Assembly (NCBI RefSeq): GCF_900215295.1
Contig: NZ_OCMF01000002.1
Location: 310,001-374,000, forward strand
Length of the DNA stretch: 64,000 nt
From: Salinimicrobium sediminis
Lineage (GTDB): Bacteria; Bacteroidota; Bacteroidia; Flavobacteriales; Flavobacteriaceae
Direction: 5' to 3'
Both the position numbers and the translations under genes were made by a program. Under the pieces are notes generated by a model that was not told the origin of the DNA, searched no databases, and saw only the letters and a program-made list of their open reading frames with translations. Each line of letters opens with the position of its first letter. The stretch's first letter is position 1. Shown piece by piece: positions 15,846 to 25,307 of this stretch.

Positions 15846-16787
15846 TTAAAATAATTCCAGGTCCCCTAAACTATTATTCCAATTATAGACTTTTAAAAAA
15901 TCTTCTTTTTCTTCCTTTTTTAGATTTAAAACATTTAATGTAAGGATGGGCCCTAAATTTCCTTTTATACCACTTAATTGTATTAAGTTTGGAGAGAAAC
16001 TAATTAGATGGCAGCTAAACTTTGTCACGACCTTGTCGATAATTTCCTGAAGATTCTTTTTCTTAACTATATTTTCATCATATAAAAAATCAGCTATCCT
16101 TAATTCTTTAAGCCATCCTCTATTTTTTACGTAGGCTGCCAAATAAAATCCAATATCAGACACTACTTCATAAGATTGCAGAGGGTTGTCTTCATAACGC
16201 CACTTAAGCATATCAGCAGATTTTGGGGTAAATAAACCTGGTTTAGACTCTAATTTTTTATTCCAGGTCTGACATAAGCCCTCCAATTGAAACTGAGAAA
16301 TTTTCTTCTCCACATTATAAACCTGATCGATCTTTTGCGGCTTTAAAAAGGATAATGAAGGTTTTATTCCCACATAAATATTACCAACTTGTTCCCAACC
16401 CATTTTCAAATATCCAGGTCTGCTCTGTTCATTAGGGGTATTAAAAATAAAATTATCATTACTGGATTTAGCCACGTCCACAGCCTTTAGAGTCAGTTTC
16501 TTAAAAATACCTTTCCCTTGATGCTCCGGATGGGTGGCGGTATCTACAGCTCGTAGTGCAGAAAATCTTTTTGAACCTTGCTGCCATTGCCACCGCATTA
16601 ATGCCCGTACTCCTACTATTTTTTCATTTTTAACAGCTACCAAAACAATCGATTTCCCAAGAGGATTATTAGTATGTTTAAACTTCCAAACCTCCTCTGA
16701 CAGCTTCAATTGATCCTCCCCCAAGCTGGCCTTTAAAACTAGAACGATCTTCGGAATATCGATCTCAGTAGCTTCCCTAATCTCCAT
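15846..16787 (-). CDS. GNAT-family N-acyltransferase
   Basis: A 313-residue protein with an N-terminal GNAT fold. The acyl-CoA loop is EHQGKGIFKKL (about 92-102, matching R/Q-x2-G-x-G), preceded by RAVDTATHP. A second half (about 160-313) lacks clear motifs. A paralogue with the same layout, including the FNTPN and LKMGW motifs, lies at 20511-21404. Such double-length GNAT proteins occur in EPS loci where they may acylate amino sugars; the acceptor is unknown. A TAAATTTG box lies about 36 bp upstream. Confidence 0.75.
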   Translation of the reverse strand: MEIREATEIDIPKIVLVLKASLGEDQLKLSEEVWKFKHTNNPLGKSIVLVAVKNEKIVGVRALMRWQWQQGSKRFSALRAVDTATHPEHQGKGIFKKLTLKAVDVAKSSNDNFIFNTPNEQSRPGYLKMGWEQVGNIYVGIKPSLSFLKPQKIDQVYNVEKKISQFQLEGLCQTWNKKLESKPGLFTPKSADMLKWRYEDNPLQSYEVVSDIGFYLAAYVKNRGWLKELRIADFLYDENIVKKKNLQEIIDKVVTKFSCHLISFSPNLIQLSGIKGNLGPILTLNVLNLKKEEKEDFLKVYNWNNSLGDLELF

Positions 16788-16822
16788 TAATAAGTTTTTT
16801 ATTTAAAATTATTTGGTCTGTG

Positions 16823-16830
16823 CAAATTTA
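16823..16830 (-). promoter_or_regulatory. -7 promoter box TAAATTTG
   Basis: A TAnnTTTG match in the 144 bp gap between the GT4 gene (ends 16932) and the GNAT gene (starts 16787), with a predicted leader of about 30 nt. No good -33 element. Confidence 0.4.
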
Positions 16831-16931
16831 ATTCTCCCTGAAAACGGAAAAGGAGTTTTGGCCCATTCAAATTAATTCGATATCTTTTTATCAAATGATC
16901 CAACTCTATTTCACGATCTTGCGTCACAAAA

Positions 16932-18059
16932 TCACTGCTTCACTTCATCATTGATCAAATCAACATAACACTTCTCCAATTCCCTAACCATAATTTCCAG
17001 ACTAAAAGAGGCAATTACCCGCGTTCGGGATTCATACTGAAATTTTTTTCTTCGCTCCGAATCTATTAAAAGTTTCATACAATTATCTGCAAGTGCCTGA
17101 ACATCTTTTACTTCACTTAGTAATCCTTCCTTCTCATTTCTAACTACCTCCACTACCCCCCCTGCTTTAGTAGAAACAACAGCGCAACCGCTACTCATTG
17201 CCTCAAGCAAAGCTATAGGCAAACCTTCAAACTGGGAACTCATCATGAAGATGTCCATAGCTGAAAAGAAGTCTTTAGTGTTTGTTCTCAACCCGGGAAG
17301 GACTATTCGATTTTCCAGATCGTTTTCACGGATAAGGTTTTTTATTTCTTCTTCTTTGGGCCCCGCTCCCACAAGCAAACCATAAACATTCGAAAATTCT
17401 TTATTGATAATTTTGAATGCTTTTACCCAGCTAACAAGATCCTTTTGTTCCCTAAATACAGCCAAATTTCCAATTACCACAACCTCCTGGGGAATATTAA
17501 ATTTTTTCCGAATCATGTTACCTGCCTGATGATCCCGACTGAATTTTTCGGTGTTCACTCCATTCAAGAGGGTTTGTACCGGTATATTTTGCTTTATATT
17601 TTGTTTTATTGACCTGCTTACATCTTTTGAAACCCCAATAGCCTTACTTTGCCAGTTAAAGGTCAAAGCATTTAATTTCCTGGTAGCAAAATGATATCGT
17701 TCCTGAATATTATGCTCGGTATAAATTAGAGGTATTCCAGTTTTTCTATGGACTAATCTTGATAAGAATCCTGACCATGGTAAATGTGCGTGAATAAGGT
17801 CTATTTCAAATTTTTTACAATATGAAGCAACATCTTGATACCTTAACAACATTTTTAAATTACTCTGAGCTTCAAAACAGGTGACTTTTCCTCCGGCTCT
17901 TTCAATTTCATCTACCATCTGATTTTTCCAGGGGAGAAAATAAATATAATGAAATTCAAATTTCTTTTGATCGTGCAGCTTAAGAGTTTCAGGTAGTAAC
18001 ATTTCTGCACCACCTCTTCCTAACGATTTTATAATGTGGAGAATCTTTTTCTTGCTCAT
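16932..18059 (-). CDS. Glycosyltransferase family 4
   Basis: A 375-residue GT-B enzyme. Start ATG 18059 gives MSKKKILHIIKSLGRGGAEM, the usual GT4 opening with the GGAE loop. A TTG at 18104 would add 15 unconserved residues and run through a -7 box. HAHLPWSGFLSRLVH lies near residue 95 and the donor signature SSQFEGLPIALLEAMSSGC near 285. A retaining transferase adding one repeat-unit sugar is expected. It is separated by 127 bp from the double-GT gene upstream. Confidence 0.86.
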   Translation of the reverse strand: MSKKKILHIIKSLGRGGAEMLLPETLKLHDQKKFEFHYIYFLPWKNQMVDEIERAGGKVTCFEAQSNLKMLLRYQDVASYCKKFEIDLIHAHLPWSGFLSRLVHRKTGIPLIYTEHNIQERYHFATRKLNALTFNWQSKAIGVSKDVSRSIKQNIKQNIPVQTLLNGVNTEKFSRDHQAGNMIRKKFNIPQEVVVIGNLAVFREQKDLVSWVKAFKIINKEFSNVYGLLVGAGPKEEEIKNLIRENDLENRIVLPGLRTNTKDFFSAMDIFMMSSQFEGLPIALLEAMSSGCAVVSTKAGGVVEVVRNEKEGLLSEVKDVQALADNCMKLLIDSERRKKFQYESRTRVIASFSLEIMVRELEKCYVDLINDEVKQ

Positions 18060-18074
18060 TCTATAATAAAATGG

Positions 18075-18082
18075 CAAAGTTA
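18075..18082 (-). promoter_or_regulatory. -7 promoter box TAACTTTG
   Basis: A TAnnTTTG match 15 bp before ATG 18059. It decides the start codon: the upstream TTG alternative would place the promoter inside the gene. Confidence 0.4.
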
Positions 18083-18186
18083 CACCATTCGCTCCCGTTA
18101 GCAAGAATTTTAAAATATATTAAGAAATACCACAATCAGTTCACTAGAATATAAAAATCACAAGGTTTGTGATATATATTCAATAT

Positions 18187-20421
18187 CTAATCGATCATCT
18201 CCCTGTAAAATTCCAAAAAGTTTTTTGTCAATTTTTTATTCATAAATTTCTCTGTAACCATTTTATGGGCCTTCTCTATTTGAGAATAATCAGGCTGCTC
18301 TAAATTACGGAGTATAGCAGTAGCAAATTCCTCTTCATTCCCTTTTGCAATTAAACTTCCTGTATCTCTATTAACCACCTCACTTATTCCTCCTACGTCG
18401 TAAGCCACAACTGGTGTTTTACAATACATGGCTTCTAGTATAACTCCGGGAAGTCCTTCTATAATACTTGGTAAAACCAAGAGATTACCTGACTTTATAA
18501 AAGATAAAGGATTGTTGACAAAACCGTGGAAGTATACCACATCACTAAGTTTTTTTTCTTTTATTAAATTCTTGATTTCCGGTAAAAGTGGTCCATCTCC
18601 AATTAAATGTAATTTTACATCCTTTCTATTTTTCAGGACCTTTTGAAAAATGTTTATAAGGCCTTTATGATTTTTTTCAAAACTAAAACCTCCAATATGA
18701 ATTATATGCTTACTTTCCTCAGATGAGAGTTCTATAAGAGGAATATCTTTCTTCCTTTCAAGTCCAATGGGAACAACAGTGGTTTTACCTTTAAGGTTCG
18801 GAAAGTGTTTTAAAAGATCTTTTTCTGAGCAGTTCGAAACAGACACAACTCCCTCTATATTTTGATATAAATACTTGTTTAATTTCAATTGTAATCCTGA
18901 TCTTAAATATCTTCCCACTTCACTAGCATTCCTGAAAATAATAGGTGTTTTCCATCCAAACACTTTCTTTGAAAAAACAGCATACTTTAAAGTATCGCCG
19001 GCATTAGCCTGAACGAAATCCGGTTGGAAATCTGTAATTAAATTATTCAAATTCTTCCATGCTCTAAAATCAAAAAAACGTGAAGCCCCTGAACCTTTCA
19101 AGTTCTTAATTTCACCTTTCCAGTCAAGCACAGCTCCCCCTTCAAAAATACTGGCAATCTGCACCTCCATTCCTAATTCTTTTTGATGATTTGCTAATTG
19201 ACAGGTAAAAATTTCGGCGCCTCGTGGCTGGGGTTTCTGAATAAGATGAAGAACTTTTAAAATTCTATTTGCTTTTTTTTCCAGAAGTTGATGATAGAAA
19301 TGCTCATAGGAAGTCACCACTTTAGAAAGCTCAAATTTCTCTTTGGCTTTTTTCCTGGCTGCTCGTCCCAAAGATTTATAAGCCTCAGGATTTTTAAGTA
19401 CTTTCCTCACTAATGCTTGTAACTCACTTATATCCCCTTTTTTGTAAACAAGTGCAGAATGTTTGTCAACACACTCCAGGTTTACAGGAATATCAGAACA
19501 TATTATTATTTTCTCAGCCATCATGGCTTCTATCAGGGCACCCGGAAGACCTTCCGAATAGGATGGATAAAGGAAAATTTTAGAATGATTAAGTAAAGTA
19601 TTAATATTTTCAATTCTTCCTAAAAATTCCACATGGTTCTGTAAATTCCAACGTTTCACTCCCTTTTCCAGTTCCCGTCTAAAAGGGCCATGGCCGGCCA
19701 GGAGCAATTTTACCTCTGGAAACTCCTTAATAATCCCAGGCAAGACTCTTAGCAGATCCAATTGGCCTTTAAGGGAAATTAAACGACTAACATTCAAAAG
19801 AATTAATCTGTCGTAATTATTTAGAAAAGGAGTTGGCCCCTCTAAGCGCTCTGATCTTGAGTTACAAAAAGCAGAACTACTTCTTCCTCTGTAAATCACT
19901 TTGATTTTCCACGCGGGAACCCCAAGGGCAGCTCCGGATATATCTTTAATAGTTTTTGAATTAGAAATAAAATAATCTACATGTTTAACCGTCTTTCTAT
20001 CAATATTATGAAAGTATCTTAATTTTAAATTTTGAAGAGGATCATTTGTTTTATATCGATCAGAGGAATAAGCATTACTTACGAAACTTCCTATGAGACT
20101 TATTTTTCGAAAAATCTTTTTTAATTTCCTGGCGATGATCTCTGATCTAAAAAGTGTTGCATGAACAAGATCAGGCTTTTCCTTTAAATAAATAGGAATT
20201 AACTTTTCAACAGCTAGTTTAAATGCATATTTCTTATCTATATCAAGTGAATAAACTTTAATACCTGAAGATTCCAAATTTGCTTTTAACATATCCCCCT
20301 GGTAAATATGGACAAAGACAGGTGTAATGGTATTGAAATTTTGAGTTATTTCAACCAGGCTTTTTTCCGCTCCATAACCCTCAAGGGTATCAATTAAATA
20401 TAATACTTTCAACATTTTCAT
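18187..20421 (-). CDS. Tandem double GT4 glycosyltransferase (fusion)
   Basis: A 744-residue protein with two complete GT4 units. Unit 1 (about 1-375) opens MLKVLYLIDTLEGYGAEKSL and has SYSEGLPGALIEAMMAEK. Unit 2 (about 380-744) opens ILKVLHLIQKPQPRGAEIF and has SIIEGLPGVILEAMYCK. Both E-x7-E donor sites look intact. Unit 1 is a close relative of the free GT4 at 22245-23390 (shared VHIYxGDML, LxHxTLFRS and LIGSFVxNxY), while unit 2 is more distant, so the gene is probably a fusion of two once-separate genes. It may add two consecutive sugars. Two starts, ATG 20421 and 20415, are possible. Confidence 0.85.
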   Translation of the reverse strand: MKMLKVLYLIDTLEGYGAEKSLVEITQNFNTITPVFVHIYQGDMLKANLESSGIKVYSLDIDKKYAFKLAVEKLIPIYLKEKPDLVHATLFRSEIIARKLKKIFRKISLIGSFVSNAYSSDRYKTNDPLQNLKLRYFHNIDRKTVKHVDYFISNSKTIKDISGAALGVPAWKIKVIYRGRSSSAFCNSRSERLEGPTPFLNNYDRLILLNVSRLISLKGQLDLLRVLPGIIKEFPEVKLLLAGHGPFRRELEKGVKRWNLQNHVEFLGRIENINTLLNHSKIFLYPSYSEGLPGALIEAMMAEKIIICSDIPVNLECVDKHSALVYKKGDISELQALVRKVLKNPEAYKSLGRAARKKAKEKFELSKVVTSYEHFYHQLLEKKANRILKVLHLIQKPQPRGAEIFTCQLANHQKELGMEVQIASIFEGGAVLDWKGEIKNLKGSGASRFFDFRAWKNLNNLITDFQPDFVQANAGDTLKYAVFSKKVFGWKTPIIFRNASEVGRYLRSGLQLKLNKYLYQNIEGVVSVSNCSEKDLLKHFPNLKGKTTVVPIGLERKKDIPLIELSSEESKHIIHIGGFSFEKNHKGLINIFQKVLKNRKDVKLHLIGDGPLLPEIKNLIKEKKLSDVVYFHGFVNNPLSFIKSGNLLVLPSIIEGLPGVILEAMYCKTPVVAYDVGGISEVVNRDTGSLIAKGNEEEFATAILRNLEQPDYSQIEKAHKMVTEKFMNKKLTKNFLEFYREMID

Positions 20422-20510
20422 CTCTTTTGACTTAATTTTCGAAGTATTTTCAGATTTTTCATTGAATACACCTGGTTTTATCTGTAATATATAAAATGCA
20501 ATAATTCGTA

Positions 20511-21404
20511 TTATATTTTGGCTTCCAGATCCCCCAGAGATAAATTGAGCGTTAGCAAAAGGTTATTTTTTTTGTCGTCTTTGACTACAACTACAGGTTT
20601 TTTTCTATTTATAATTTTTAAGAAAACTTTGCTTCTCAGATTCTTATAATAAAAATATATTAACCAAACTTTATTTTTCTTTCCCAAGGAGTTTAACATC
20701 TGTTCTATGAATTCAGGTTTTCCTATATTTTCATATACAATTAAAACGGGTAAACCCCCAATTTTACTTAATTTATAAATTAAATAATGGCCCGGTAAGG
20801 CAAAAGAAGCAATCCTGTAGTCTTCGCCTTTATAACGCCAAGCTAGAAAATCTTCAGTAAGGAGAGTTGATAAAAGAGGGTTAAAGGAGTCAGGCATCAA
20901 TTTCATTTGAGATGAATTAATATCACTGAATTCCAAACTTTTAAAAAAGGGGTTCACTATACCTATTTGAAAATTAGATATATTTTCAAGTTGCTTCCAT
21001 CCCATTTTTAAATTTCCCGGCAAACTGTTATTGTTGGGTGTATTAAATATGAAATCATAATGTGAAGGGGTAAATTTCATTAAAAAAGCATTTAATTCTT
21101 TAAAATAACCTTTCCCCCTGTAATTTACATCAATAGCCGTATCTACTGGCCTAACAGCTTTTAATTTCAGGTTCTCCCCTGAATTGAAAAACTCCCAATT
21201 CATCAACATTCTAATACCTACAATTTGAGACTCATCCTGTAGAAAGACTCCTTTGGACTTCCCAAATGGGTTGTTACAATGCTTCCAAATAAAAAATTCT
21301 CTGGTAAAACTTTTATCTAAATTTCTTCTAATCACATTTACCGCATCAGTTATATCTTTTGGATCGGATAAATTTAACTGACGAAAAATTAGACTAGTTT
21401 CCAT
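20511..21404 (-). CDS. GNAT-family N-acyltransferase (paralogue of the 15.8 kb gene)
   Basis: A 297-residue protein with the same layout as the 313-residue GNAT at 15846-16787. Shared features are WKH-x-NNPFGKS, the RPVDTAI strand, the acyl-CoA loop YRGKGYFKEL (about 94-103), FNTPNNNS and LKMGWKQL. The C-terminal half is poorly conserved between the two, perhaps giving different acceptors. Its start overlaps the end of the deacetylase gene by 11 bp, implying coupling and a joint de-acylation/re-acylation role, which is inference. Confidence 0.72.
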   Translation of the reverse strand: METSLIFRQLNLSDPKDITDAVNVIRRNLDKSFTREFFIWKHCNNPFGKSKGVFLQDESQIVGIRMLMNWEFFNSGENLKLKAVRPVDTAIDVNYRGKGYFKELNAFLMKFTPSHYDFIFNTPNNNSLPGNLKMGWKQLENISNFQIGIVNPFFKSLEFSDINSSQMKLMPDSFNPLLSTLLTEDFLAWRYKGEDYRIASFALPGHYLIYKLSKIGGLPVLIVYENIGKPEFIEQMLNSLGKKNKVWLIYFYYKNLRSKVFLKIINRKKPVVVVKDDKKNNLLLTLNLSLGDLEAKI

Positions 21405-22248
21405 TTCTTAGTTGATTGATTAAAGAATGAAATCCAGACACTTTGACTTTAAACTCACCCAATTCTGTAGTTGAATCAACCCTTATCCTGGAGATTCTTA
21501 AGGGATGAATCTTTGAATTATTTAATTTATGATCAAATAAAAAGGCTAAATCAATTTGATTGGCCTCTAAAACCTTTTCTGAGACTTCGTCGAAATTGCC
21601 GTTAGGATAAGCAAAAATGTTGTCTCCGGGAATTCCCCATCTATGGAATAATTCTTTACTTTTTTTAAATTCATGTTCTAATTCTTCCAGGGTACATTTA
21701 TCAAATAAAGGATGCGTATGGGAATGATTACAGCAGCGTATTCCATTTTGCTCAAGTTCATATAGGTCTTCTACAGTTAACTGCCTCCTTTTTCCGGAAT
21801 ATTCTATTTTTTGCAGTTCAGTTATTCGCTCTTGGTTACTTAAACCTTTGAAATAGTTCAGTTTTTTTTTGCCATAAATACTATTAAATATATTCCACCA
21901 AAACTCCCTGTTCGTATCTATTAATTCTGTTATAATAAAAAGACAAGCAGGAATTTCATATTTTTTCAGAATAGGTAATCCATGTTTCAAAACTGAAAAA
22001 TCTCCATCATCAAATGTAATAAGCAAGGGTTTTGGGGGTAATGGCCGTTGATTTTGGATATGATGATTTAGAGTTTTTAAGTCAATTATGTCGAAATGCT
22101 TAATTAAAAACTTTATTTGTTTTTCAAACAGTGTAGGATTCTCTATATCATGGTAAGCCAGAACTCTCAATCTACTTGAAGAGAGAAATCCAAAAAGATT
22201 ACCAGGAATAGATAAGGTATTATAAATAAAACTACGAATATTTCTCAT
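21394..22248 (-). CDS. Polysaccharide deacetylase (NodB fold)
   Basis: A 284-residue enzyme with the classical motifs LLITFDDGD (Asp-Asp, about 76-84) and CNHSHTHP (H-x3-H, about 171-178). FAYPNGNFDE (about 210) forms the conserved Pro-containing block. An N-terminal hydrophobic stretch is weak, so the location is uncertain. It overlaps the GT4 gene upstream by 4 bp (ATGA) and the GNAT gene downstream by 11 bp. It is a second deacetylase, of a different subtype from the one at 13.5-14.5 kb. Confidence 0.82.
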   Translation of the reverse strand: MRNIRSFIYNTLSIPGNLFGFLSSSRLRVLAYHDIENPTLFEKQIKFLIKHFDIIDLKTLNHHIQNQRPLPPKPLLITFDDGDFSVLKHGLPILKKYEIPACLFIITELIDTNREFWWNIFNSIYGKKKLNYFKGLSNQERITELQKIEYSGKRRQLTVEDLYELEQNGIRCCNHSHTHPLFDKCTLEELEHEFKKSKELFHRWGIPGDNIFAYPNGNFDEVSEKVLEANQIDLAFLFDHKLNNSKIHPLRISRIRVDSTTELGEFKVKVSGFHSLINQLRNGN

Positions 22249-23390
22249 TTTGACTTATTCATTACTGTCTCGTAGAACTCTTCATATTGGTTTACCACCA
22301 TCGCGATGTCAAATTTTCTATAGGCCTGTCTCCTGGCATTTTCGCCCATATATTTAAACTCCGGACCGTCTGCTAAAACCATTTTCATCTTTTCCTGCAG
22401 TTCATTAATATTTCCTTTTTTAAATATAATGGCAGATTCTTCATTAACGCATTCCAAATTCTCTCCAATGTCAGAGCAAATGATAGTTTTACCAGACATC
22501 ATAGCTTCAATCAAGGCTCCCGGTAGACCTTCTGCATAGGAAGGATATAAGAACAAATCACAAATTTCCAGTAAGTAAGGAATATCCAGCCTCCTACCCA
22601 AAAGTTTTACATTCTCCTCTAAAGATAATTTGGATATCTCCCATTTTAACTGATTTTCACAAACACCATGACCTGCAATGAGTAAAATTGAGTTTGGAAA
22701 AGTATCTAAAACTTCCGGCATGGCCCTGATTAAATCAAGTTGTGCTTTTCGTGGTATTAATCTACTCACGTTTAATAAAACCTGTTTATTATCCAAGCCT
22801 AATTCCTTTTTTATTTTTTGAAGCCGAACAGGATCCAAATTTTCATATTTTCTAATATCCCTGCCCCTTGGGATCACTTTGATCTTCTCCTGTTCAACAT
22901 CTAAGGCATTCCCCTCCTCTCTTCTAATTGTTTCAGAATTGGAAATATAAAAATCTACTAGTTTTGAAGACTTCTTATCCATTTGATAGGCTATCCATAA
23001 CTTTAATTTCATCAAAAGGTTTTGATTTTTATAGCGCAAGGGAGTGTAAGAATTATTTACAAAACTTCCTATTAAAGGAATTTCTGGAAATTTCTTCTTC
23101 AATCGTCTAGCAACCATATCAGATCTAAAAAGGGTTGAATGAATTAAATCCGGTTTTTCGGCTAAGATTATTTTTGAAATATTTGACTCAGCCAGTTTAA
23201 AACCATATTTTTTTTCAATATTCAATGAATATACTTTTACCCCCTTTTTTTCAAGAGCTTCCCTAAGCATATCTCCTTTGTAAATATGGACAAAAACAGG
23301 CTTAACCTTTTTTAAATTTATGGCGATCTGGGTTAAGCTCCTTTCTGCCCCAGAGCTATTAATTGTGTCAATAATATAAAGTACTTTCAT
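22245..23390 (-). CDS. Glycosyltransferase family 4
   Basis: A 381-residue GT-B enzyme. ATG 23390 gives MKVLYIIDTINSSGAERSL; the frame extends to 23429 but would overlap the upstream GT2 gene by 35 bp. The donor signature YAEGLPGALIEAMMSGK lies near residue 285. It is the closest relative of the first half of the double GT at 18187-20421, so a local duplication is likely. It is coupled to the deacetylase by an ATGA overlap. Confidence 0.86.
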   Translation of the reverse strand: MKVLYIIDTINSSGAERSLTQIAINLKKVKPVFVHIYKGDMLREALEKKGVKVYSLNIEKKYGFKLAESNISKIILAEKPDLIHSTLFRSDMVARRLKKKFPEIPLIGSFVNNSYTPLRYKNQNLLMKLKLWIAYQMDKKSSKLVDFYISNSETIRREEGNALDVEQEKIKVIPRGRDIRKYENLDPVRLQKIKKELGLDNKQVLLNVSRLIPRKAQLDLIRAMPEVLDTFPNSILLIAGHGVCENQLKWEISKLSLEENVKLLGRRLDIPYLLEICDLFLYPSYAEGLPGALIEAMMSGKTIICSDIGENLECVNEESAIIFKKGNINELQEKMKMVLADGPEFKYMGENARRQAYRKFDIAMVVNQYEEFYETVMNKSK

Positions 23391-23394
23391 TAAG

Positions 23395-24303
23395 CTATTT
23401 TGATAAAAAAATATGTAATCGAGATGCAAATTTCAATGGAAAAGTTGAGTACAAATAAAAGGTAAAATAATATTTAAAGGTGTCACTCCATTTTTTCTTA
23501 GGGATTTTTTTCAGATATCTTTCAGCAGTAGCTTTATCCAATAAATGCATATTTAACCACATCATTTTATAATAGAATTTTTTCTGAAGATTCTCATCCT
23601 TATCGATTCTTTTAAAATGTTTGGGTAGGAATATATTATAAGCCTCAGCTATTTTGAAGAAATTCCCTGAAAGTCTATCCTTATTTCCTTTATAAATTTT
23701 TATCAGGTGTTTTTCTGTATAAGTATAGTCGAACTTTTGAGAGATTCTTAAAAAAAATTCTGTGTCTTCTGCAGCTGGAAGGTCTTCATTAAAAAAACCG
23801 GCCAGAAGAAAGACTTCCTTTTTAAAGGTAATTCCGGCTCCCGATCCTACCTGGAGATTATGTAAAAAAGTAGTATATGCTTCACCTCTTCTTTTTGGAA
23901 CCCAGCTAAAACTATAACTCTTATGGGGATAAACATAGGTCACCCCTGTCCACATAAACCCAATCTCAGGACCGGAACTTCTCAAGACATTTTTGCTGAC
24001 TTCCAGGAAGGTTTCTTCAAATTCGTCATCACTATCCAAAAGAGAAATTAATTCACCCTGACTAGCCTTTATACCGATATTCCTGGCTTTAGAAGCGCCA
24101 CCATTTTTAGCTAATTCAATTAATTTTATTCTTTTGTCATTAAATGATTTTTTGATTAATTCTACAGAATTATCAGAAGATAAATCATCTACAACAATCA
24201 GTTCAAAATTTGTTTCAGTTTGTTTGAGGACACTATTTATTGCTCTGCAAATGGTTTCTTCTCTGTTATAATTCGGGATTATGATACTAAATAAAGGTTT
24301 CAT
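23395..24303 (-). CDS. Glycosyltransferase family 2
   Basis: A 302-residue GT-A enzyme. ATG 24303 gives MKPLFSIIIPNYNREETIC; an upstream in-frame extension adds 14 unconserved residues. It has VVDDLSSDNSVEL and the DXD motif LLDSDDEF (about 90-97). The C-terminal part lacks helices long enough for a membrane anchor. It forms a run with the GT4 gene 4 bp downstream. Confidence 0.86.
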   Translation of the reverse strand: MKPLFSIIIPNYNREETICRAINSVLKQTETNFELIVVDDLSSDNSVELIKKSFNDKRIKLIELAKNGGASKARNIGIKASQGELISLLDSDDEFEETFLEVSKNVLRSSGPEIGFMWTGVTYVYPHKSYSFSWVPKRRGEAYTTFLHNLQVGSGAGITFKKEVFLLAGFFNEDLPAAEDTEFFLRISQKFDYTYTEKHLIKIYKGNKDRLSGNFFKIAEAYNIFLPKHFKRIDKDENLQKKFYYKMMWLNMHLLDKATAERYLKKIPKKKWSDTFKYYFTFYLYSTFPLKFASRLHIFLSK

Positions 24304-24368
24304 ACAATTATGTTTTGAACAACAGAAAGACATAAAAAATTTCAATCAGGAAGGATCTAAATGGCTGA

Positions 24369-25280
24369 CTAATAAAACTTTTTGTTCATGATGAAATATT
24401 GCGTACTCTTAAAAAAGGTGGCCAATAGCCTTTTGATATTTTTAAAAAAGAAACGGAATTTAAACTGTTTAATTGCAACTAGAAAATTCCAAACCATATT
24501 CTTATACAGATACCAAAAATTGTTAAAATTGAGCATTCGATGATCAATTAAGACATTAATAGCGTATGCTCTCGCAAGTAGTTGATGCTTATAGTAAAAA
24601 TTAATATCTTTTGAACTATGCATTTGATTTTCATGTAACCTTATATAAATGAGCACTTCTTCATCTATAAAATTTTTAGGCTTCTTCGAAAGTTGCGTAA
24701 TAAGCATCAACCACTCCTGTGAATTTCTGAGATCCTCTTTAAAAGGAAGGGGTCCTAGGAATTCTCTTTTCCACAGACCATCTGCAGTACTAAATCTTAT
24801 CTTCCCAAAGATAAAATTTTCAAGAGGTTTTATTAAGGGATAAGATTTAGACCAAAATTTATCCCATGTAATAATTCCATCTTTATTTATGTGAGAGAAA
24901 AAACGGGATCTGGAAAACACAACATCATAATTCCCCTGGTTTATAATCTCAAGTTGTCTTTCAAGAGCATGAGGAGCCAGTAAATCATCTGAATCCAACC
25001 ATTTTACATACTTCCCTTTCGCCTTTTCTAAACCATAATTTCTCGCGGCGTTACCTCCCGGCAGTCTGTAATCAGGTCTCTTAAAAAGTTTGATTCTATC
25101 GTCTTTCAGAAATGCATTGATCACCTCCACAGAATTATCATTCGAGCCGTCATCTACAATGATCAATTCCCAATCCTGGTATGTCTGTGACCTAATTGAA
25201 TTTATTGTTGCTGCGATTAAATCCCCTCTATTAAAATTGGGTATTATAATAGTTACTATATGAGAGTTTTTCTCCTCCAA
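24369..25280 (-). CDS. Glycosyltransferase family 2 (TTG start)
   Basis: A 303-residue GT-A enzyme with TIIIPNFNRGDLIAATINS at the N-terminus, VDDGSNDNSVEVI, and the DXD motif WLDSDDLL (about 93-100). An in-frame TAA lies directly before the TTG at 25280 and no ATG occurs before the conserved core, so TTG (or a later rare start) must be used. It follows the flippase gene by 27 bp. Confidence 0.84.
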   Translation of the reverse strand: MEEKNSHIVTIIIPNFNRGDLIAATINSIRSQTYQDWELIIVDDGSNDNSVEVINAFLKDDRIKLFKRPDYRLPGGNAARNYGLEKAKGKYVKWLDSDDLLAPHALERQLEIINQGNYDVVFSRSRFFSHINKDGIITWDKFWSKSYPLIKPLENFIFGKIRFSTADGLWKREFLGPLPFKEDLRNSQEWLMLITQLSKKPKNFIDEEVLIYIRLHENQMHSSKDINFYYKHQLLARAYAINVLIDHRMLNFNNFWYLYKNMVWNFLVAIKQFKFRFFFKNIKRLLATFFKSTQYFIMNKKFY

Positions 25281-25307
25281 TTACCAAGGTTTTTAATTAA
25301 AATAATT

